From contig NZ_JABEKU010000001.1 in NCBI RefSeq assembly GCF_013283665.1, forward strand, positions 3,169,137 to 3,233,136: DNA of 64,000 bases, written 5' to 3'. Made by a program: the position numbers and the translations under genes. The notes under the pieces are model-generated. The model was given only the letters and a program-made list of their open reading frames with translations, searched no databases and was not told the DNA's origin. Origin of the DNA: Ensifer sesbaniae. GTDB lineage: Bacteria; Pseudomonadota; Alphaproteobacteria; Rhizobiales; Rhizobiaceae. The first letter of the stretch is position 1, and each line of letters begins with the position of its first letter. This document shows, one piece after another, positions 15,686 through 24,370 of the stretch.

Positions 15686-16882
15686 ATGAAGCCGATGGCT
15701 CAAAAAGTACTGCCTATTCTCAGCCTGTGCGCTGCGATGACCTTTGGTTCGCTTTCCGTTGCCGGAGCGGAGGACGCGATAGAAGCGAAGCCGACACAAA
15801 GCCTCCCGTCCATCGTCGTCACCTCGGCGGTCGACCAGTCGATCAGCGACCGCGTCGTTGCGACCGGCACCATCCAGGCCGTCGAGCAGGTCTATGTCGC
15901 CCCGATGGTCGACGGCCTCTCCATCCGCACACTCAATGTCGATGTCGGCGACGAGGTGGAAGCCGGCAGCGTGCTCGTGGTCCTGAACGACGACGCGCTT
16001 CGCCTGCAGAAGAGCGAACTCGAAGCGTCGCTTGCCAAGGCGGAAGCCGGGCTTGCTCAGTTGAACGCACAACTCAGCGAAACCAGGGCGAACGCCGATG
16101 AGGCCAAGCGGGTCAGCGACCGCGCCGCCGAACTCTCCAAGAACGGCACCGTTTCGACGGCCGAGGCGGACCGGGTGCGGGCGCTCGCGATCGCGACCCA
16201 CGCACGCGTCCTCTCCGCCGAGCAGGCCGTCGCCGTTGCCAATGCCGACATCAAGGTGGCCGAAGCCCAGATCGACGACATCGACCTTCGCCTCGCCCGT
16301 ACCGAGGTCAAGGCGCCTGTCGCCGGCGTGATCTCCGCCAAGAACGCCAAGGTCGGCGCGATCGCCACCGGCAATAGCGAGCCACTCTTCGCCATGATCC
16401 GCGATGGCGCGATCGAGATGAAGGCCGACGTCGCCGAAGCCGATATCATCAAGCTCGCTGTCGGCCAGCCGGCAACCGTGACGCTCGCCGGCGGCAACAC
16501 CAAGGTCGAGGGCACGATCCGCCTGATCGCGCCGACCGTCGATCCCGTCAGCCGCCTTGGAACCGTCTTCATCAGCCTGACGGCCACCGAGAAGGCACGC
16601 GCCGGCATGTATGCGAGCGCTCTGATCACCGCCGAACAGAAGCAGGCAGTGGTCCTGCCGCAAACGGCCGTTACCAATGAGAACGGCCGCACGATCGTCC
16701 GCAAGGTCGAAAACGGCGTCATCCGCATCCTGCCGGTCAAGACAGGGATTTCCGACGGCAAGTTCATCGAAGTCCTCGAAGGCCTGAAGGCCGGCGAAGA
16801 AGTGGTGGCGAGGGCCGGAGCCTATGTCCGCGACGGCGACCACATCAACCCCGTCAAGTCCGCTGCATCAGCGACCAACTGA
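15686..16882 (+). CDS. RND efflux periplasmic adaptor (membrane fusion protein)
   Basis: A 398-residue membrane fusion protein with a signal sequence (MAQKVLPILSLCAAMTFGSLSVAGA). It then has the barrel-sandwich half-motif VYVAPMVDGLSIRTLNVDVGDEVEAGSVLVVLNDD, an alpha-helical hairpin at about residues 110-190 rich in Ala/Glu (coiled coil), and the second half-motif VKAPVAGVISAKNAKVGAIATG. It links the inner-membrane RND pump to an outer-membrane channel. The ATG at 15686 or 15695 is preferred over an upstream GTG because it begins the signal sequence. It precedes the pump gene by 14 bases. No outer-membrane factor gene is present in the window. NolF-like proteins of rhizobia belong to this family. 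Confidence 0.9.
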   Translation: MKPMAQKVLPILSLCAAMTFGSLSVAGAEDAIEAKPTQSLPSIVVTSAVDQSISDRVVATGTIQAVEQVYVAPMVDGLSIRTLNVDVGDEVEAGSVLVVLNDDALRLQKSELEASLAKAEAGLAQLNAQLSETRANADEAKRVSDRAAELSKNGTVSTAEADRVRALAIATHARVLSAEQAVAVANADIKVAEAQIDDIDLRLARTEVKAPVAGVISAKNAKVGAIATGNSEPLFAMIRDGAIEMKADVAEADIIKLAVGQPATVTLAGGNTKVEGTIRLIAPTVDPVSRLGTVFISLTATEKARAGMYASALITAEQKQAVVLPQTAVTNENGRTIVRKVENGVIRILPVKTGISDGKFIEVLEGLKAGEEVVARAGAYVRDGDHINPVKSAASATN

Positions 16883-16896
16883 CAGGAACCGTGACC

Positions 16897-19800
16897 ATGA
16901 ACTTCTCAGCCTGGTCCATACGCAATCCGATCGCGCCGATCCTTGCCTTCGTCGTTCTGATGGTGCTCGGCTATCAGTCCTTCGAATCGCTGCCGATCAC
17001 CCGCTTCCCCAATATCGACGTGCCGATCGTCTCGATCAACGTGACGCAGAGCGGCGCATCACCGGCCGAGCTCGAAACGCAGGTCACCAAGGAAATCGAG
17101 GACGCGGTCGCGAGCGTCACCGGCGTCGACCACATCGAGTCGACGATCAACGACGGCACATCGACGACCGCGGTCATCTTCCGCATGGAAGTGCCGACGA
17201 CCCAGGCGGTGCAGGACGTCAAGGACGCAATCGACCGCATCCGCAGCGATCTCCCCACCTCGATCGAGGAACCGATTGTCTCCAAGGTCGACGTCGAAGG
17301 CCAGGCGATCCAGACCTTCTCCGTCTCCGCGCCCGGCATGTCGCTGGAAGAGCTCTCCTGGTTCGTCGATGACGTCATCAAGCGCGAGATCCAGGGCAAG
17401 AAGGGCATCGGCCGTGTCGACCGCTATGGCGGCGCCGACCGCGAGGTTCGGATCGAACTCAACGACGACAAGCTGAATTCGCTCGGCATCACCGCCGCCG
17501 ACGTCAACGGCCAGCTTCGCCGCATGAACATGGACCTCGGCTCCGGCCGCGGCCAGGTCGGCGGCAGCGAGCAGGCGATCCGCACCCTCGGCGACACCCG
17601 CAACGTCAACCAGCTCGCCAATACGATGATCTCGGTGCCGAGCGGTCGCTTCGTGCGCCTCTCCGATCTCGGCACGGTCACCGACACCTATGAGGAGCCG
17701 CGCTCCTTCTCGCGCTTCAACGGCAATCCCGGCGTGACCTTCGCGGTCTTCCGCGCCAAGGGCGCCAGCGAGGTCAGCGTCGCCGAGACGGTCGCCAAGT
17801 CGCTCGACAAGATCCGTGCGGCGAACCCCGACGTCACCATCGAGATGGTCGACGATTCCGTCTACTTTACCTACGGCAACTACGAAGCGGCACTGCACAC
17901 GCTGATGGAAGGCGCGCTGCTCGCCGTCATCGTCGTCATGCTCTTTCTGCGCAACTGGCGCGCCACGCTGATCTCGGCCGTTGCGCTGCCGCTGTCGGCG
18001 ATCCCGACCTTCTGGGTCATGGACCTGCTCGGCTTCTCGCTGAACCTCGTCAGCTTCCTGGCGATGACGCTTGCGACCGGTATCCTCGTCGATGACGCGA
18101 TCGTCGAGATCGAGAACATCGAGCGGCACATCCATATGGGCAAGTCGCCCTATCGGGCCGCGATCGAGGCGGCGGATGAGATCGGCCTGGCGGTTATCGC
18201 GACGACCTTCACGATCATTGCGGTCTTCGTGCCCGTGTCCTTCATGCCGGGCATTCCTGGCCAGTATTTCATCCAGTTCGGCCTGACGGTTGCCGTCGCA
18301 GTGTTCTTCTCGCTGCTCGTCGCCCGCCTGATCACGCCCGTGATGGCCGCCTATCTGATGCGTGCTTCGGACGCGGGCCCCGACCACCACAACAAAGACG
18401 GCTTCATGATGCGCAACTACACGCGCCTCGTGCAGGTCACGACCAAACATTGGTACACGCGTTACCTGACGCTGCTTGCCGCAATCGCCTTCTCGGTCGG
18501 CTCCGTCTTTGCACTGATCCTCTATGTGCCCGGCAGCTTCCTGCCGCCGGAAGACGCTTCGCGCGTCAGCCTGTCGATCGAGCTGCCGCCGGATGCCATG
18601 CTCGAGGACACCGACCGGACCACGACGGAGATCTACAACCGGATCAAGGGTATCGATGGGGTCGACAACATTTTCGTCCTCGGCGGCGCCTCGCCGAAAG
18701 GCGATCTGGAACTGCGCCGCGCCACCGTCACTGTGCTTCTGAAAAAGCTCGACCATTCGCTCTTGAACAAGGTCGTCAACGACGTCATCGGCCGCGCGCC
18801 GCTGATCGGCCCTTACCTGCCGAAGATGACCCCCGCCGGCCGCATCGTCCCGCAGTCGGAGATCGAAAAGGAAATCTTCGCCCGCGTCCGCGACATACCG
18901 GACGTGAGGGTCATCAAGCTCAACGACCGCGGCCAGCGCGACCTTGCGTTTAACCTGCTCTCCAACAACGAGGCCGATCTCGACCAGGGCGTCGCGATCC
19001 TGGAAGCGAAGCTGCGCAGCGATCCGCTGCTCGCCAATGTCAGCCCGGATGGGGCGCTCCCCCGTCCGGAACTGCAGATCCGCCCGCGTGACGAACAGAT
19101 GTCGCGCCTCGGCATCACCACGGCGCAGATCTCGGAGGTCATCCGCGTCGCCACCATCGGCGATATCGACGCGGCGCTCACCAAGATCGCGCTCGACGGA
19201 CGGCTGATCCCGATCCGCGTGCAGATCAACCGCGATTTCCGCACTGATATCGCGGCGATCCGCAACCTCAAGATCACGACGGCAGCGGGTGCCACCGTGC
19301 CGCTGTCGAGCGTTGCCGACATCAACTATTCGGAAGGCCCGAGCTCGATTAAGCGCTACGACCGTAACCGCGTCGTCTCGCTCGGCGCGGACCTGCCGAT
19401 CGGCGTCGCGCTCAACACCGCCTCGGACCGCTTCAAGCAGATCGCCGGTCAGGCCGAGCTGCCCAAATCCGTGCAGTTCCTCGAAAGCGGCGACGCCGAG
19501 GTTCAGGCGGAGATGCAGCAGAGCTTCGGCAATGCCATGCTGCTTGGCCTGATGCTGGTGCTGGTGGTGCTGATCCTGCTCTTCAAGGACGTGATCCAGC
19601 CGTTCACCATTCTGTTCTCGCTGCCGCTTGCCATCGGCGGCGTCGCCGCCGCTCTGATCCTGACGCAGAACGCGCTGTCGATGCCGGTGCTGATCGGTAT
19701 CCTGATGCTGATGGGCATCGTCACCAAGAACGCGATCCTGCTCGTCGACTTCGGCATCGAGATGATGCACCACGGCATGGACCGTCAGCTCGCGATGATC

Positions 19801-20214
19801 GAGGCCGGGCGCAAGCGCGCCCGCCCGATCATCATGACCTCGATCGCCATGTCGGCGGGCATGCTCCCCTCCGCGCTCGGCGTCGGCGAAGGCGGCTCGT
19901 TCCGCGCCCCGATGGCAATTGCCGTGATCGGCGGCATCATCGTCTCGACGGTGCTGAGCCTTGTGATCGTCCCGTCGTTCTTCCTGATCATGGACGACCT
20001 CTCGCGGCTGCTCGCCCGCATCTTCGGCCGTTTCGTCGGCCAGAAGGACGAGGAGAACCTGCCGCTCGATCGCGGGACCCTGACGGGCCTGGTCCAGGAG
20101 CAGAGCAAGACGATCGAAGGCCTGGAAGATCGGCTGAAGACGCTGGAGTCGGACCAGACCAAGGGACGATCCGGCAGCAAGGTCATCAACCATCCGGCGC
20201 TCGCCGCCGAATAG
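16897..20214 (+). CDS. RND efflux transporter permease (HAE1/AcrB type)
   Basis: This 1105-residue inner-membrane proton antiporter has twelve expected transmembrane segments in two halves. The first starts at PIAPILAFVVLMVLGYQSF; others include ALLAVIVVMLFLRNWRATLI and AMLLGLMLVLVVLILLF. The proton-relay helix 4 reads ATGILVDDAIVEIENIERH, containing the adjacent aspartates characteristic of the family. The C-terminal tail of about 50 residues (LVQEQSKTIEGLEDRLKTLESD) looks like a short coiled coil. The start is the ATG at 16897, since the GTG at 16891 would be only three bases from the AGGA ribosome-binding site. It probably exports drugs or plant-derived compounds and is co-transcribed with the adaptor gene. 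Confidence 0.95.
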   Translation: MNFSAWSIRNPIAPILAFVVLMVLGYQSFESLPITRFPNIDVPIVSINVTQSGASPAELETQVTKEIEDAVASVTGVDHIESTINDGTSTTAVIFRMEVPTTQAVQDVKDAIDRIRSDLPTSIEEPIVSKVDVEGQAIQTFSVSAPGMSLEELSWFVDDVIKREIQGKKGIGRVDRYGGADREVRIELNDDKLNSLGITAADVNGQLRRMNMDLGSGRGQVGGSEQAIRTLGDTRNVNQLANTMISVPSGRFVRLSDLGTVTDTYEEPRSFSRFNGNPGVTFAVFRAKGASEVSVAETVAKSLDKIRAANPDVTIEMVDDSVYFTYGNYEAALHTLMEGALLAVIVVMLFLRNWRATLISAVALPLSAIPTFWVMDLLGFSLNLVSFLAMTLATGILVDDAIVEIENIERHIHMGKSPYRAAIEAADEIGLAVIATTFTIIAVFVPVSFMPGIPGQYFIQFGLTVAVAVFFSLLVARLITPVMAAYLMRASDAGPDHHNKDGFMMRNYTRLVQVTTKHWYTRYLTLLAAIAFSVGSVFALILYVPGSFLPPEDASRVSLSIELPPDAMLEDTDRTTTEIYNRIKGIDGVDNIFVLGGASPKGDLELRRATVTVLLKKLDHSLLNKVVNDVIGRAPLIGPYLPKMTPAGRIVPQSEIEKEIFARVRDIPDVRVIKLNDRGQRDLAFNLLSNNEADLDQGVAILEAKLRSDPLLANVSPDGALPRPELQIRPRDEQMSRLGITTAQISEVIRVATIGDIDAALTKIALDGRLIPIRVQINRDFRTDIAAIRNLKITTAAGATVPLSSVADINYSEGPSSIKRYDRNRVVSLGADLPIGVALNTASDRFKQIAGQAELPKSVQFLESGDAEVQAEMQQSFGNAMLLGLMLVLVVLILLFKDVIQPFTILFSLPLAIGGVAAALILTQNALSMPVLIGILMLMGIVTKNAILLVDFGIEMMHHGMDRQLAMIEAGRKRARPIIMTSIAMSAGMLPSALGVGEGGSFRAPMAIAVIGGIIVSTVLSLVIVPSFFLIMDDLSRLLARIFGRFVGQKDEENLPLDRGTLTGLVQEQSKTIEGLEDRLKTLESDQTKGRSGSKVINHPALAAE

Positions 20215-20218
20215 GCTA

Positions 20219-20322
20219 CTGCATGTCTCCTTAAATCGACCTCGATTTAAGGACAAAGACATGCAGCAAATCAAAGTGCTACAGCGACCTCTACGCGTCT
20301 CATAAGACGCGCAGCGCTGTAG
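20219..20322. repeat. Two tandem palindromic repeats after the RND gene
   Basis: The first unit (20219-20266) has the arms CTGCATGTC and GACATGCAG and an inner pair CCTTAAATCGA/TCGATTTAAGG around a two-base loop. The second (20279-20322) has CTACAGCG/CGCTGTAG and an inner CGCGTCT/AGACGCG. Both are strong hairpins, and the pair looks like a mobile intergenic repeat module of the kind scattered in rhizobial genomes. Confidence 0.75.
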
Positions 20323-20367
20323 TGGCCGAACCGGCGCTTCGCCCGCAACTGTCACAATCCAAGTACG

Positions 20368-20397
20368 AGCCCGCGCCCTGCAAGCGCGGGCTTTTTG
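20368..20397 (+). terminator. Intrinsic terminator of the RND efflux operon
   Basis: AGCCCGCGC and GCGCGGGCT form a 9-base-pair GC-rich stem around a short loop, followed by TTTTTGT. This is a classical Rho-independent terminator, 154 bases after the pump stop codon. Confidence 0.9.
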
Positions 20398-20407
20398 TCG
20401 ATTTTAT

Positions 20408-20421
20408 TTGATCGAGGTCAA
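20408..20421. promoter_or_regulatory. FNR/FixK-type box upstream of Crp/Fnr gene
   Basis: TTGATCGAGGTCAA matches the FNR-type consensus TTGATnnnnATCAA at nine of its ten defined positions. It lies 58 bases upstream of the Crp/Fnr regulator start, so anaerobic control or autoregulation is plausible. Confidence 0.65.
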
Positions 20422-20478
20422 ACCGCCTTCCGCCAAGCTTTATTACCTTGCATCTGGATCTTGCTCAGGACGGGTGTA

Positions 20479-21159
20479 ATGAAGACGTTGCGATTGAACT
20501 CGAACGATAGGGCTGTGCTGCTCGGTTCTTGCTTCTTCGAGAAGCTGCCCTTGGCGGCAACGAACGCAATTCTGGACGATGTGGTCGTTTCCACCCACGA
20601 AGAGCACGACATCCTCTTTGGCCATGGCGAGCCGCTCGATCACGTTTTCTTCGTTCTTTCCGGCCTGGTCCGTCTCTACCGGCTGGGCAAGGACGGACGC
20701 GAGGCGGATATCGCCGTGTTTCCGAAAGGTGAGCTTTTCGGCGAAAGCGCCATGTTCCTCGGAAACCGCGCCACCGCCAACGCCCAGACGATCGAGACGA
20801 CGATGCTTGCAAGGATCGACAGCCGCAAGCTGCGCAAGCTCGCCGAGCAGACACCTGAAATCGCCGACGCGCTGATGCAGCTTCTCTGCCGGCACGCGCA
20901 AATGGCCGAGGATTGCCTGGCCGAAGACCGGCTGCTGACGGCGCCACAGCGGGTAGCAAGCTATATTCTCGGCAACTGCCCGGACGGCATCACGAACTTT
21001 TCCTTCCGCCTGCCCTTCCAGAAGAATGTGCTGGCCGGCAAGCTGGGCCTGGCGCCGGAAGCGCTGTCGCGCGCCTTCTCCGCACTCCGCCGCTCGGGCG
21101 TCACGGTCAAGGGCCGCGTCATCGAAATCCACGACCGGCAGGCGCTCGAACGATTCTGA
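20479..21159 (+). CDS. Crp/Fnr family transcriptional regulator
   Basis: A 226-residue regulator with an N-terminal cyclic-nucleotide-binding-type fold (EEHDILFGHGEPLDHVFFVLSGLVRLYRLGKDGREADIAVFPKGELFGESAMF). The C-terminal winged helix (NVLAGKLGLAPEALSRAFSALRRSGV) has a recognition helix with the E-x-x-S-R pattern of FNR-like proteins that read TTGAT half-sites. It lacks the four N-terminal cluster cysteines of oxygen-sensing FNR, so a DNR/NnrR-type or ligand-unknown regulator is more likely. The ATG at 20479 has AGGA upstream. The FNR-type box at 20408 suggests autoregulation or control by FixK/FnrN. It is convergent with ureG. Confidence 0.9.
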   Translation: MKTLRLNSNDRAVLLGSCFFEKLPLAATNAILDDVVVSTHEEHDILFGHGEPLDHVFFVLSGLVRLYRLGKDGREADIAVFPKGELFGESAMFLGNRATANAQTIETTMLARIDSRKLRKLAEQTPEIADALMQLLCRHAQMAEDCLAEDRLLTAPQRVASYILGNCPDGITNFSFRLPFQKNVLAGKLGLAPEALSRAFSALRRSGVTVKGRVIEIHDRQALERF

Positions 21160-21197
21160 CGCGCCGACGAGGTTCGGCTGTCACCAGCCTGGGAGCG

Positions 21198-21809
21198 TCA
21201 CAGCCCGCCGTGCAGCGCCAGGAAATCAACGATCCGGTTGACGCCGTCGCCGCGTTTCATGTCGGTGAAGACGAAGGGCTTTTCCGCACGCATCCGCGTC
21301 GCATCCCGCTGCATCAGGTCGAGATCGGCCCCGACATAGGGAGCGAGATCCTTCTTGTTGATGACAAGCAGATCCGATTTGGTGATGCCCGGGCCGCCCT
21401 TTCGCGGGATCTCCTCGCCCTGGCAGACGGAGATGACATAGATCGTCAGATCGGCAAGATCAGGCGAAAAGGTCGCCGCGAGATTGTCGCCGCCGGATTC
21501 GATGAAGACGATGTCGAGATCGGGTATGCGCCGGTTGAGGTCAGCGATTGCCTGCAGATTGATCGTGGCGTCCTCGCGGATCGCCGTATGCGGGCAGCCC
21601 CCGGTTTCCACGCCGACGATGCGCTCGGACGGCAGCGCCTGCATGCGCACCAGAGCCTCTGCATCTTCCTTGGTATAGATGTCGTTGGTGACGACGGCGA
21701 CGGAGTACTTCTCCCGCATCGCCTTGCAGAGCTTGTCGGTCAGCGCCGTCTTGCCCGAGCCCACCGGCCCGCCGATGCCGACGCGAAGGGGACCGTTCTT
21801 CGATGTCAT
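21198..21809 (-). CDS. ureG: Urease accessory GTPase UreG
   Basis: A 203-residue SIMIBI-class GTPase that couples GTP hydrolysis to nickel delivery into the urease active site together with UreD, UreF and UreE. The P-loop [17 protein letters not shown] is near residue 15, the nickel-binding CPH motif is seen at [15 protein letters not shown], and [23 protein letters not shown] and NKKDLAP follow. The length is normal. It is the last gene on the minus strand of the urease locus, separated from ureF by a 131-base gap filled with repeat copy 2. Confidence 0.97.
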   Translation of the reverse strand: MTSKNGPLRVGIGGPVGSGKTALTDKLCKAMREKYSVAVVTNDIYTKEDAEALVRMQALPSERIVGVETGGCPHTAIREDATINLQAIADLNRRIPDLDIVFIESGGDNLAATFSPDLADLTIYVISVCQGEEIPRKGGPGITKSDLLVINKKDLAPYVGADLDLMQRDATRMRAEKPFVFTDMKRGDGVNRIVDFLALHGGL

Positions 21810-21842
21810 CTGGATGTCCTTTCGAGGCGATCTCTTCCTAAG

Positions 21843-21943
21843 AGCAATTCCAGGAAAAGTGTGAAACGGTTTCCCGTCCGGAATTGCGTAATTTCAAAAG
21901 GTTAGATCATTTCACTGTTACTGTGAAACAGTGAAATGATCTA
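21843..21943. repeat. RIME-like repeat, copy 2, with two hairpins (contains the ureF stop)
   Basis: The first hairpin pairs GCAATTCC (21844-21851) with GGAATTGC (21880-21887). The second is a perfect 17-base inverted repeat: TAGATCATTTCACTGTT at 21903-21919 and its complement at 21927-21943. The last three bases of the second arm, read on the minus strand, are the TAG stop of ureF. It lies between ureF and ureG and could affect mRNA stability. Confidence 0.85.
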
Positions 21944-22612
21944 GGAGCGGAAGAGCCGCGAATGCAGGGTTTCGTGTCTCAATGCCGAAATATCGGCGAT
22001 GATCGTGGCCGAGCCAAGATCGTCTAGCGAGGCGGTTGCGGCCTTACTTGCCGTCGCCGCGATGACCGGCTCGAGCGCTGCGATGACGCCCATGCCATCG
22101 CGCTGGCCGGTGACGCCGCAGCGGATCGCCACCGAAACGGCGTTTGAAACGGAAGCATTGAGAAAGGCGGCAAGCGCGGGCTCGAGACCAGTCTGATGAC
22201 CACCGGCAACGGCACCGACGGCCACCGGATAGGCGACGGTCTCGCTGAGGGCATCGAAGACCAGGTGCGGCCACGACCGCGCAGCCGCCAGAAACGCCTG
22301 GCCCTGCAACATGGTTTCCGTATGCCGCTCGCGGCTTCCCGCCAGGGCTTCGGCAAGTTCTGCGGCCGCAGCCAGCCGGGGAGCATCACCGGAGGCTCGA
22401 TAGCTTTCGGCAAGAAGCAGGGCATCGTTCCAGCCGGAGCCGTGGCAAATGACCGTCTCCAGCCAGGAGCGAAGCTCCACCGCGTCCGTGACCAAACGAT
22501 CATGGACCGCCTGTTCGAGCCCGCTGGAATAGGAGAAAGCACCGACCGGGAAGGCCGGGGACAGCCAGGTCGCAAGCCGCAGCAGCGCCTGCGTATCGGC
22601 CCGTTCAGCCAT
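21941..22612 (-). CDS. ureF: Urease accessory protein UreF
   Basis: A 223-residue alpha-helical chaperone that forms the UreD-UreF-UreG activation complex on apo-urease. Recognisable family segments are [32 protein letters not shown] near the N-terminus and [48 protein letters not shown] in the second half. Its start overlaps the ureE stop by eight bases, so the two are translationally coupled. The stop codon is inside repeat copy 2. Confidence 0.96.
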   Translation of the reverse strand: MAERADTQALLRLATWLSPAFPVGAFSYSSGLEQAVHDRLVTDAVELRSWLETVICHGSGWNDALLLAESYRASGDAPRLAAAAELAEALAGSRERHTETMLQGQAFLAAARSWPHLVFDALSETVAYPVAVGAVAGGHQTGLEPALAAFLNASVSNAVSVAIRCGVTGQRDGMGVIAALEPVIAATASKAATASLDDLGSATIIADISALRHETLHSRLFRS

Positions 22613-23075
22613 GGTGATGGCCGTGGCCGTGGTTGTGACCGCCGGCGTGGTAGGCGCCGCGCATCGGCTGGAAGGGTTCCGAAACCTCGCTCACCTCCGC
22701 GCCCAAACCTTCGAGCATCTGGCGGATGACCGGATCACGGGCAATCAGAATGCGCTTCGCCTCGATCTGCGCCGGCAGATGGCGATTGCCGAGATGCCAG
22801 GCGAGCTCGATGAGATGCAGCGGGTCGCGCGGGCGGATTTCGTAAAGCGCCTCCGGCGCGGCAACGATCCGGATATAGCCGCCACCGTCGAGCACCAGGA
22901 GATCGCCGTCGGCGAGCATCACCGGTTCCCTGAGGTCCAGCATCACCACGTCGTCGTTTTCGAGATGCAGGAGCTTGCGCCGCAGGTGCCGCGCGTCGTG
23001 CGCCAGCGTTACGCTGTGGAGCGGCGTCTTGTCGCCCGGCCCCGGCGAGAGAACTTCCGTCGAACGATACGGCAT
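22605..23075 (-). CDS. ureE: Urease accessory protein UreE (nickel chaperone)
   Basis: A 156-residue metallochaperone that delivers nickel to the urease complex. The N-terminal peptide-binding domain contains [25 protein letters not shown], and the metal-binding domain contains [38 protein letters not shown], including the conserved dimer-interface histidine in HLGNRH. The C-terminus ends in a histidine-rich tail ([14 protein letters not shown]) that can bind several nickel ions, as in Klebsiella UreE. It overlaps ureF by eight bases and starts one base after the stop of the monooxygenase-like gene upstream. Confidence 0.97.
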   Translation of the reverse strand: MPYRSTEVLSPGPGDKTPLHSVTLAHDARHLRRKLLHLENDDVVMLDLREPVMLADGDLLVLDGGGYIRIVAAPEALYEIRPRDPLHLIELAWHLGNRHLPAQIEAKRILIARDPVIRQMLEGLGAEVSEVSEPFQPMRGAYHAGGHNHGHGHHHG

Positions 23076-23076
23076 C

Positions 23077-23373
23077 TCAGAGCACCTCGACCTTTTCCGG
23101 CGTCACGAGCTCGATGCGCGCCTCGACCAGCAGGTCCGCCATCGCCGCCTGGAAGGCTTTCAGATGCGGCTCCTCGAAATGCGCATCGACGGCCGCCTTG
23201 CTCTGCCAGGTCTCGACGAACACCAGGGCATCGGGGTCGGCCGGCTTGCGGTAAAAGTCATAGGTGATGCAGCCGGCCTCGCACCGCGCAGCCTCGATCA
23301 GTGGTGCTGCCAGCGACACGACTTCATCTCCTTTGCCCGGATGCGCGGTCAGGTGGGCGATAACGTAAACCAT
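23077..23373 (-). CDS. Antibiotic biosynthesis monooxygenase (ABM) domain protein
   Basis: A 98-residue protein of the dimeric alpha/beta-barrel ABM family (putative quinol monooxygenase, YgiN-like). The sequence [65 protein letters not shown] is typical. GAGGG lies eight bases before the ATG. It sits at the head of the ureE-ureF-ureG transcript with its stop one base from the ureE start, so it is co-transcribed with the urease maturation genes. No functional link between this family and urease is known to me. Confidence 0.85.
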   Translation of the reverse strand: MVYVIAHLTAHPGKGDEVVSLAAPLIEAARCEAGCITYDFYRKPADPDALVFVETWQSKAAVDAHFEEPHLKAFQAAMADLLVEARIELVTPEKVEVL

Positions 23374-23473
23374 TGAACCCTCGATATCTTTTCTATGCGC
23401 TAGTCTAGCAAGAAAAAGCCTCGACGCCAGTCGTGGGGGCCGCTTTTCAAGGTCTGCCCCGCTCGCATCGGAC

Positions 23474-23508
23474 AAGAAAAAGCCCGACGACCGGATCCGA
23501 TCCTCGGG
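23474..23508 (-). terminator. Intrinsic terminator after the peroxiredoxin gene
   Basis: On the minus strand AAAGCCCGA and TCGGGCTTT form a nine-base-pair stem around a GC-rich loop and are followed by TTC. It lies 34 bases downstream of the peroxiredoxin stop and separates this gene from the ABM-ureEFG unit. Confidence 0.8.
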
Positions 23509-23541
23509 CTTTCTCAAATCAGGAACGGTACGCCCCTGCCA

Positions 23542-24081
23542 TCACGCAGCAAGTTTCTGTGACTTCAGCGTCTCAAGAATGTTCTGCGGCGAGGAAACGC
23601 CATAGGGGTCGCTGTCGCAATTGTCGGAGTAACCTTCTTCCTCGAACCACTGCTCGACGACGCCGTTGTTGACGACGGCGGCGTAGCGCCAGGAGCGCAT
23701 GCCGAAGCCGAGATTGTCCTTGGCGACAAGCATACCCATCTTGCGGGTGAATTCACCCGAACCATCCGGGATCAGCTTGACGTTCTCGAGGTTCTGGGAC
23801 TTGCCCCAGGCATTCATGACGAAGGCGTCGTTGACCGAGATGCAATAGATCTCGTCGATGCCTTCAGCGCGGAAATCGGCGGCCAGCTTTTCGAAGTCCG
23901 GGAGCTGATAGGTCGAGCAGGTCGGCGTGAAGGCGCCGGGCAGCGAGAACAGCACGACGCGCTTGCCGGCGAAATAATCGTCGGTGGACACGTCCTCCCA
24001 GCGGAACGGGTTGGGGCCGCCAACGGCTTCGTCGCGAACGCGGGTGCGGAACGTTACAGCGGGTACTTTTCTGCCAAGCAT
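23542..24081 (-). CDS. Peroxiredoxin (Prx5/AhpE-like atypical type)
   Basis: A 179-residue thiol peroxidase of the Prx5 group. The catalytic region is VVLFSLPGAFTPTCSTYQLPDFEKLAADF, with the peroxidatic cysteine in PTCS, and the family-typical SVNDAFVMNAWGK follows. It reduces hydrogen and alkyl peroxides, probably with glutaredoxin or thioredoxin as donor, in the cytoplasm. A further cysteine in DNCDSDPYG might serve as resolving residue. The ATG at 24081 is chosen because AAGGAG is spaced properly; an ATG six bases upstream is too close. It has its own terminator and is probably an independent unit inside the urease locus. Confidence 0.92.
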   Translation of the reverse strand: MLGRKVPAVTFRTRVRDEAVGGPNPFRWEDVSTDDYFAGKRVVLFSLPGAFTPTCSTYQLPDFEKLAADFRAEGIDEIYCISVNDAFVMNAWGKSQNLENVKLIPDGSGEFTRKMGMLVAKDNLGFGMRSWRYAAVVNNGVVEQWFEEEGYSDNCDSDPYGVSSPQNILETLKSQKLAA

Positions 24082-24156
24082 CGTCATCTCCTTCAGATCA
24101 CGATGATTTGGGTCGGATTGACCCAATCATGAACGTGATCGCATCTCATAAGTCAG

Positions 24157-24202
24157 AGCGGGATGGGGGCGGAAAACCGCAAGCACTTTTCCTCATCCCG
24201 CT
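24157..24202. repeat. Palindromic repeat of the AGCGGGATG family (family B), copy 1
   Basis: AGCGGGATG at 24157-24165 pairs with CATCCCGCT at 24194-24202. The inner bases GCGGAAAACCG and TTTTCC are shared, inverted, with the copy at 59699-59746, and a degenerate copy lies at 49064-49109. The surrounding gap 24082-24370 (289 bases) has no other gene. Confidence 0.7.
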
Positions 24203-24370
24203 CCAGCGGCTCTCGGTCGGCAGGTCTTGGGAGGATTGCTGGCAACCGAGAAAAGGTTAGCCGCTTTCCTATCCGATCTTGCGCTGCGGCGCAGCACGAA
24301 ACGCCCCGATTCACATGCGGGCATGGCAGCCATGCAAGAGCCGCATGGCTTCTGCTCATCCCACGAGGCC

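Noticed and set aside
17059-20355. Long minus-strand reading frame (1098 codons) opposite the RND pump gene
   Set aside because: It is the antisense of a strongly supported transporter gene, rich in Asp, Arg and His as expected for the complement of a high-GC coding frame, and contains no domain.
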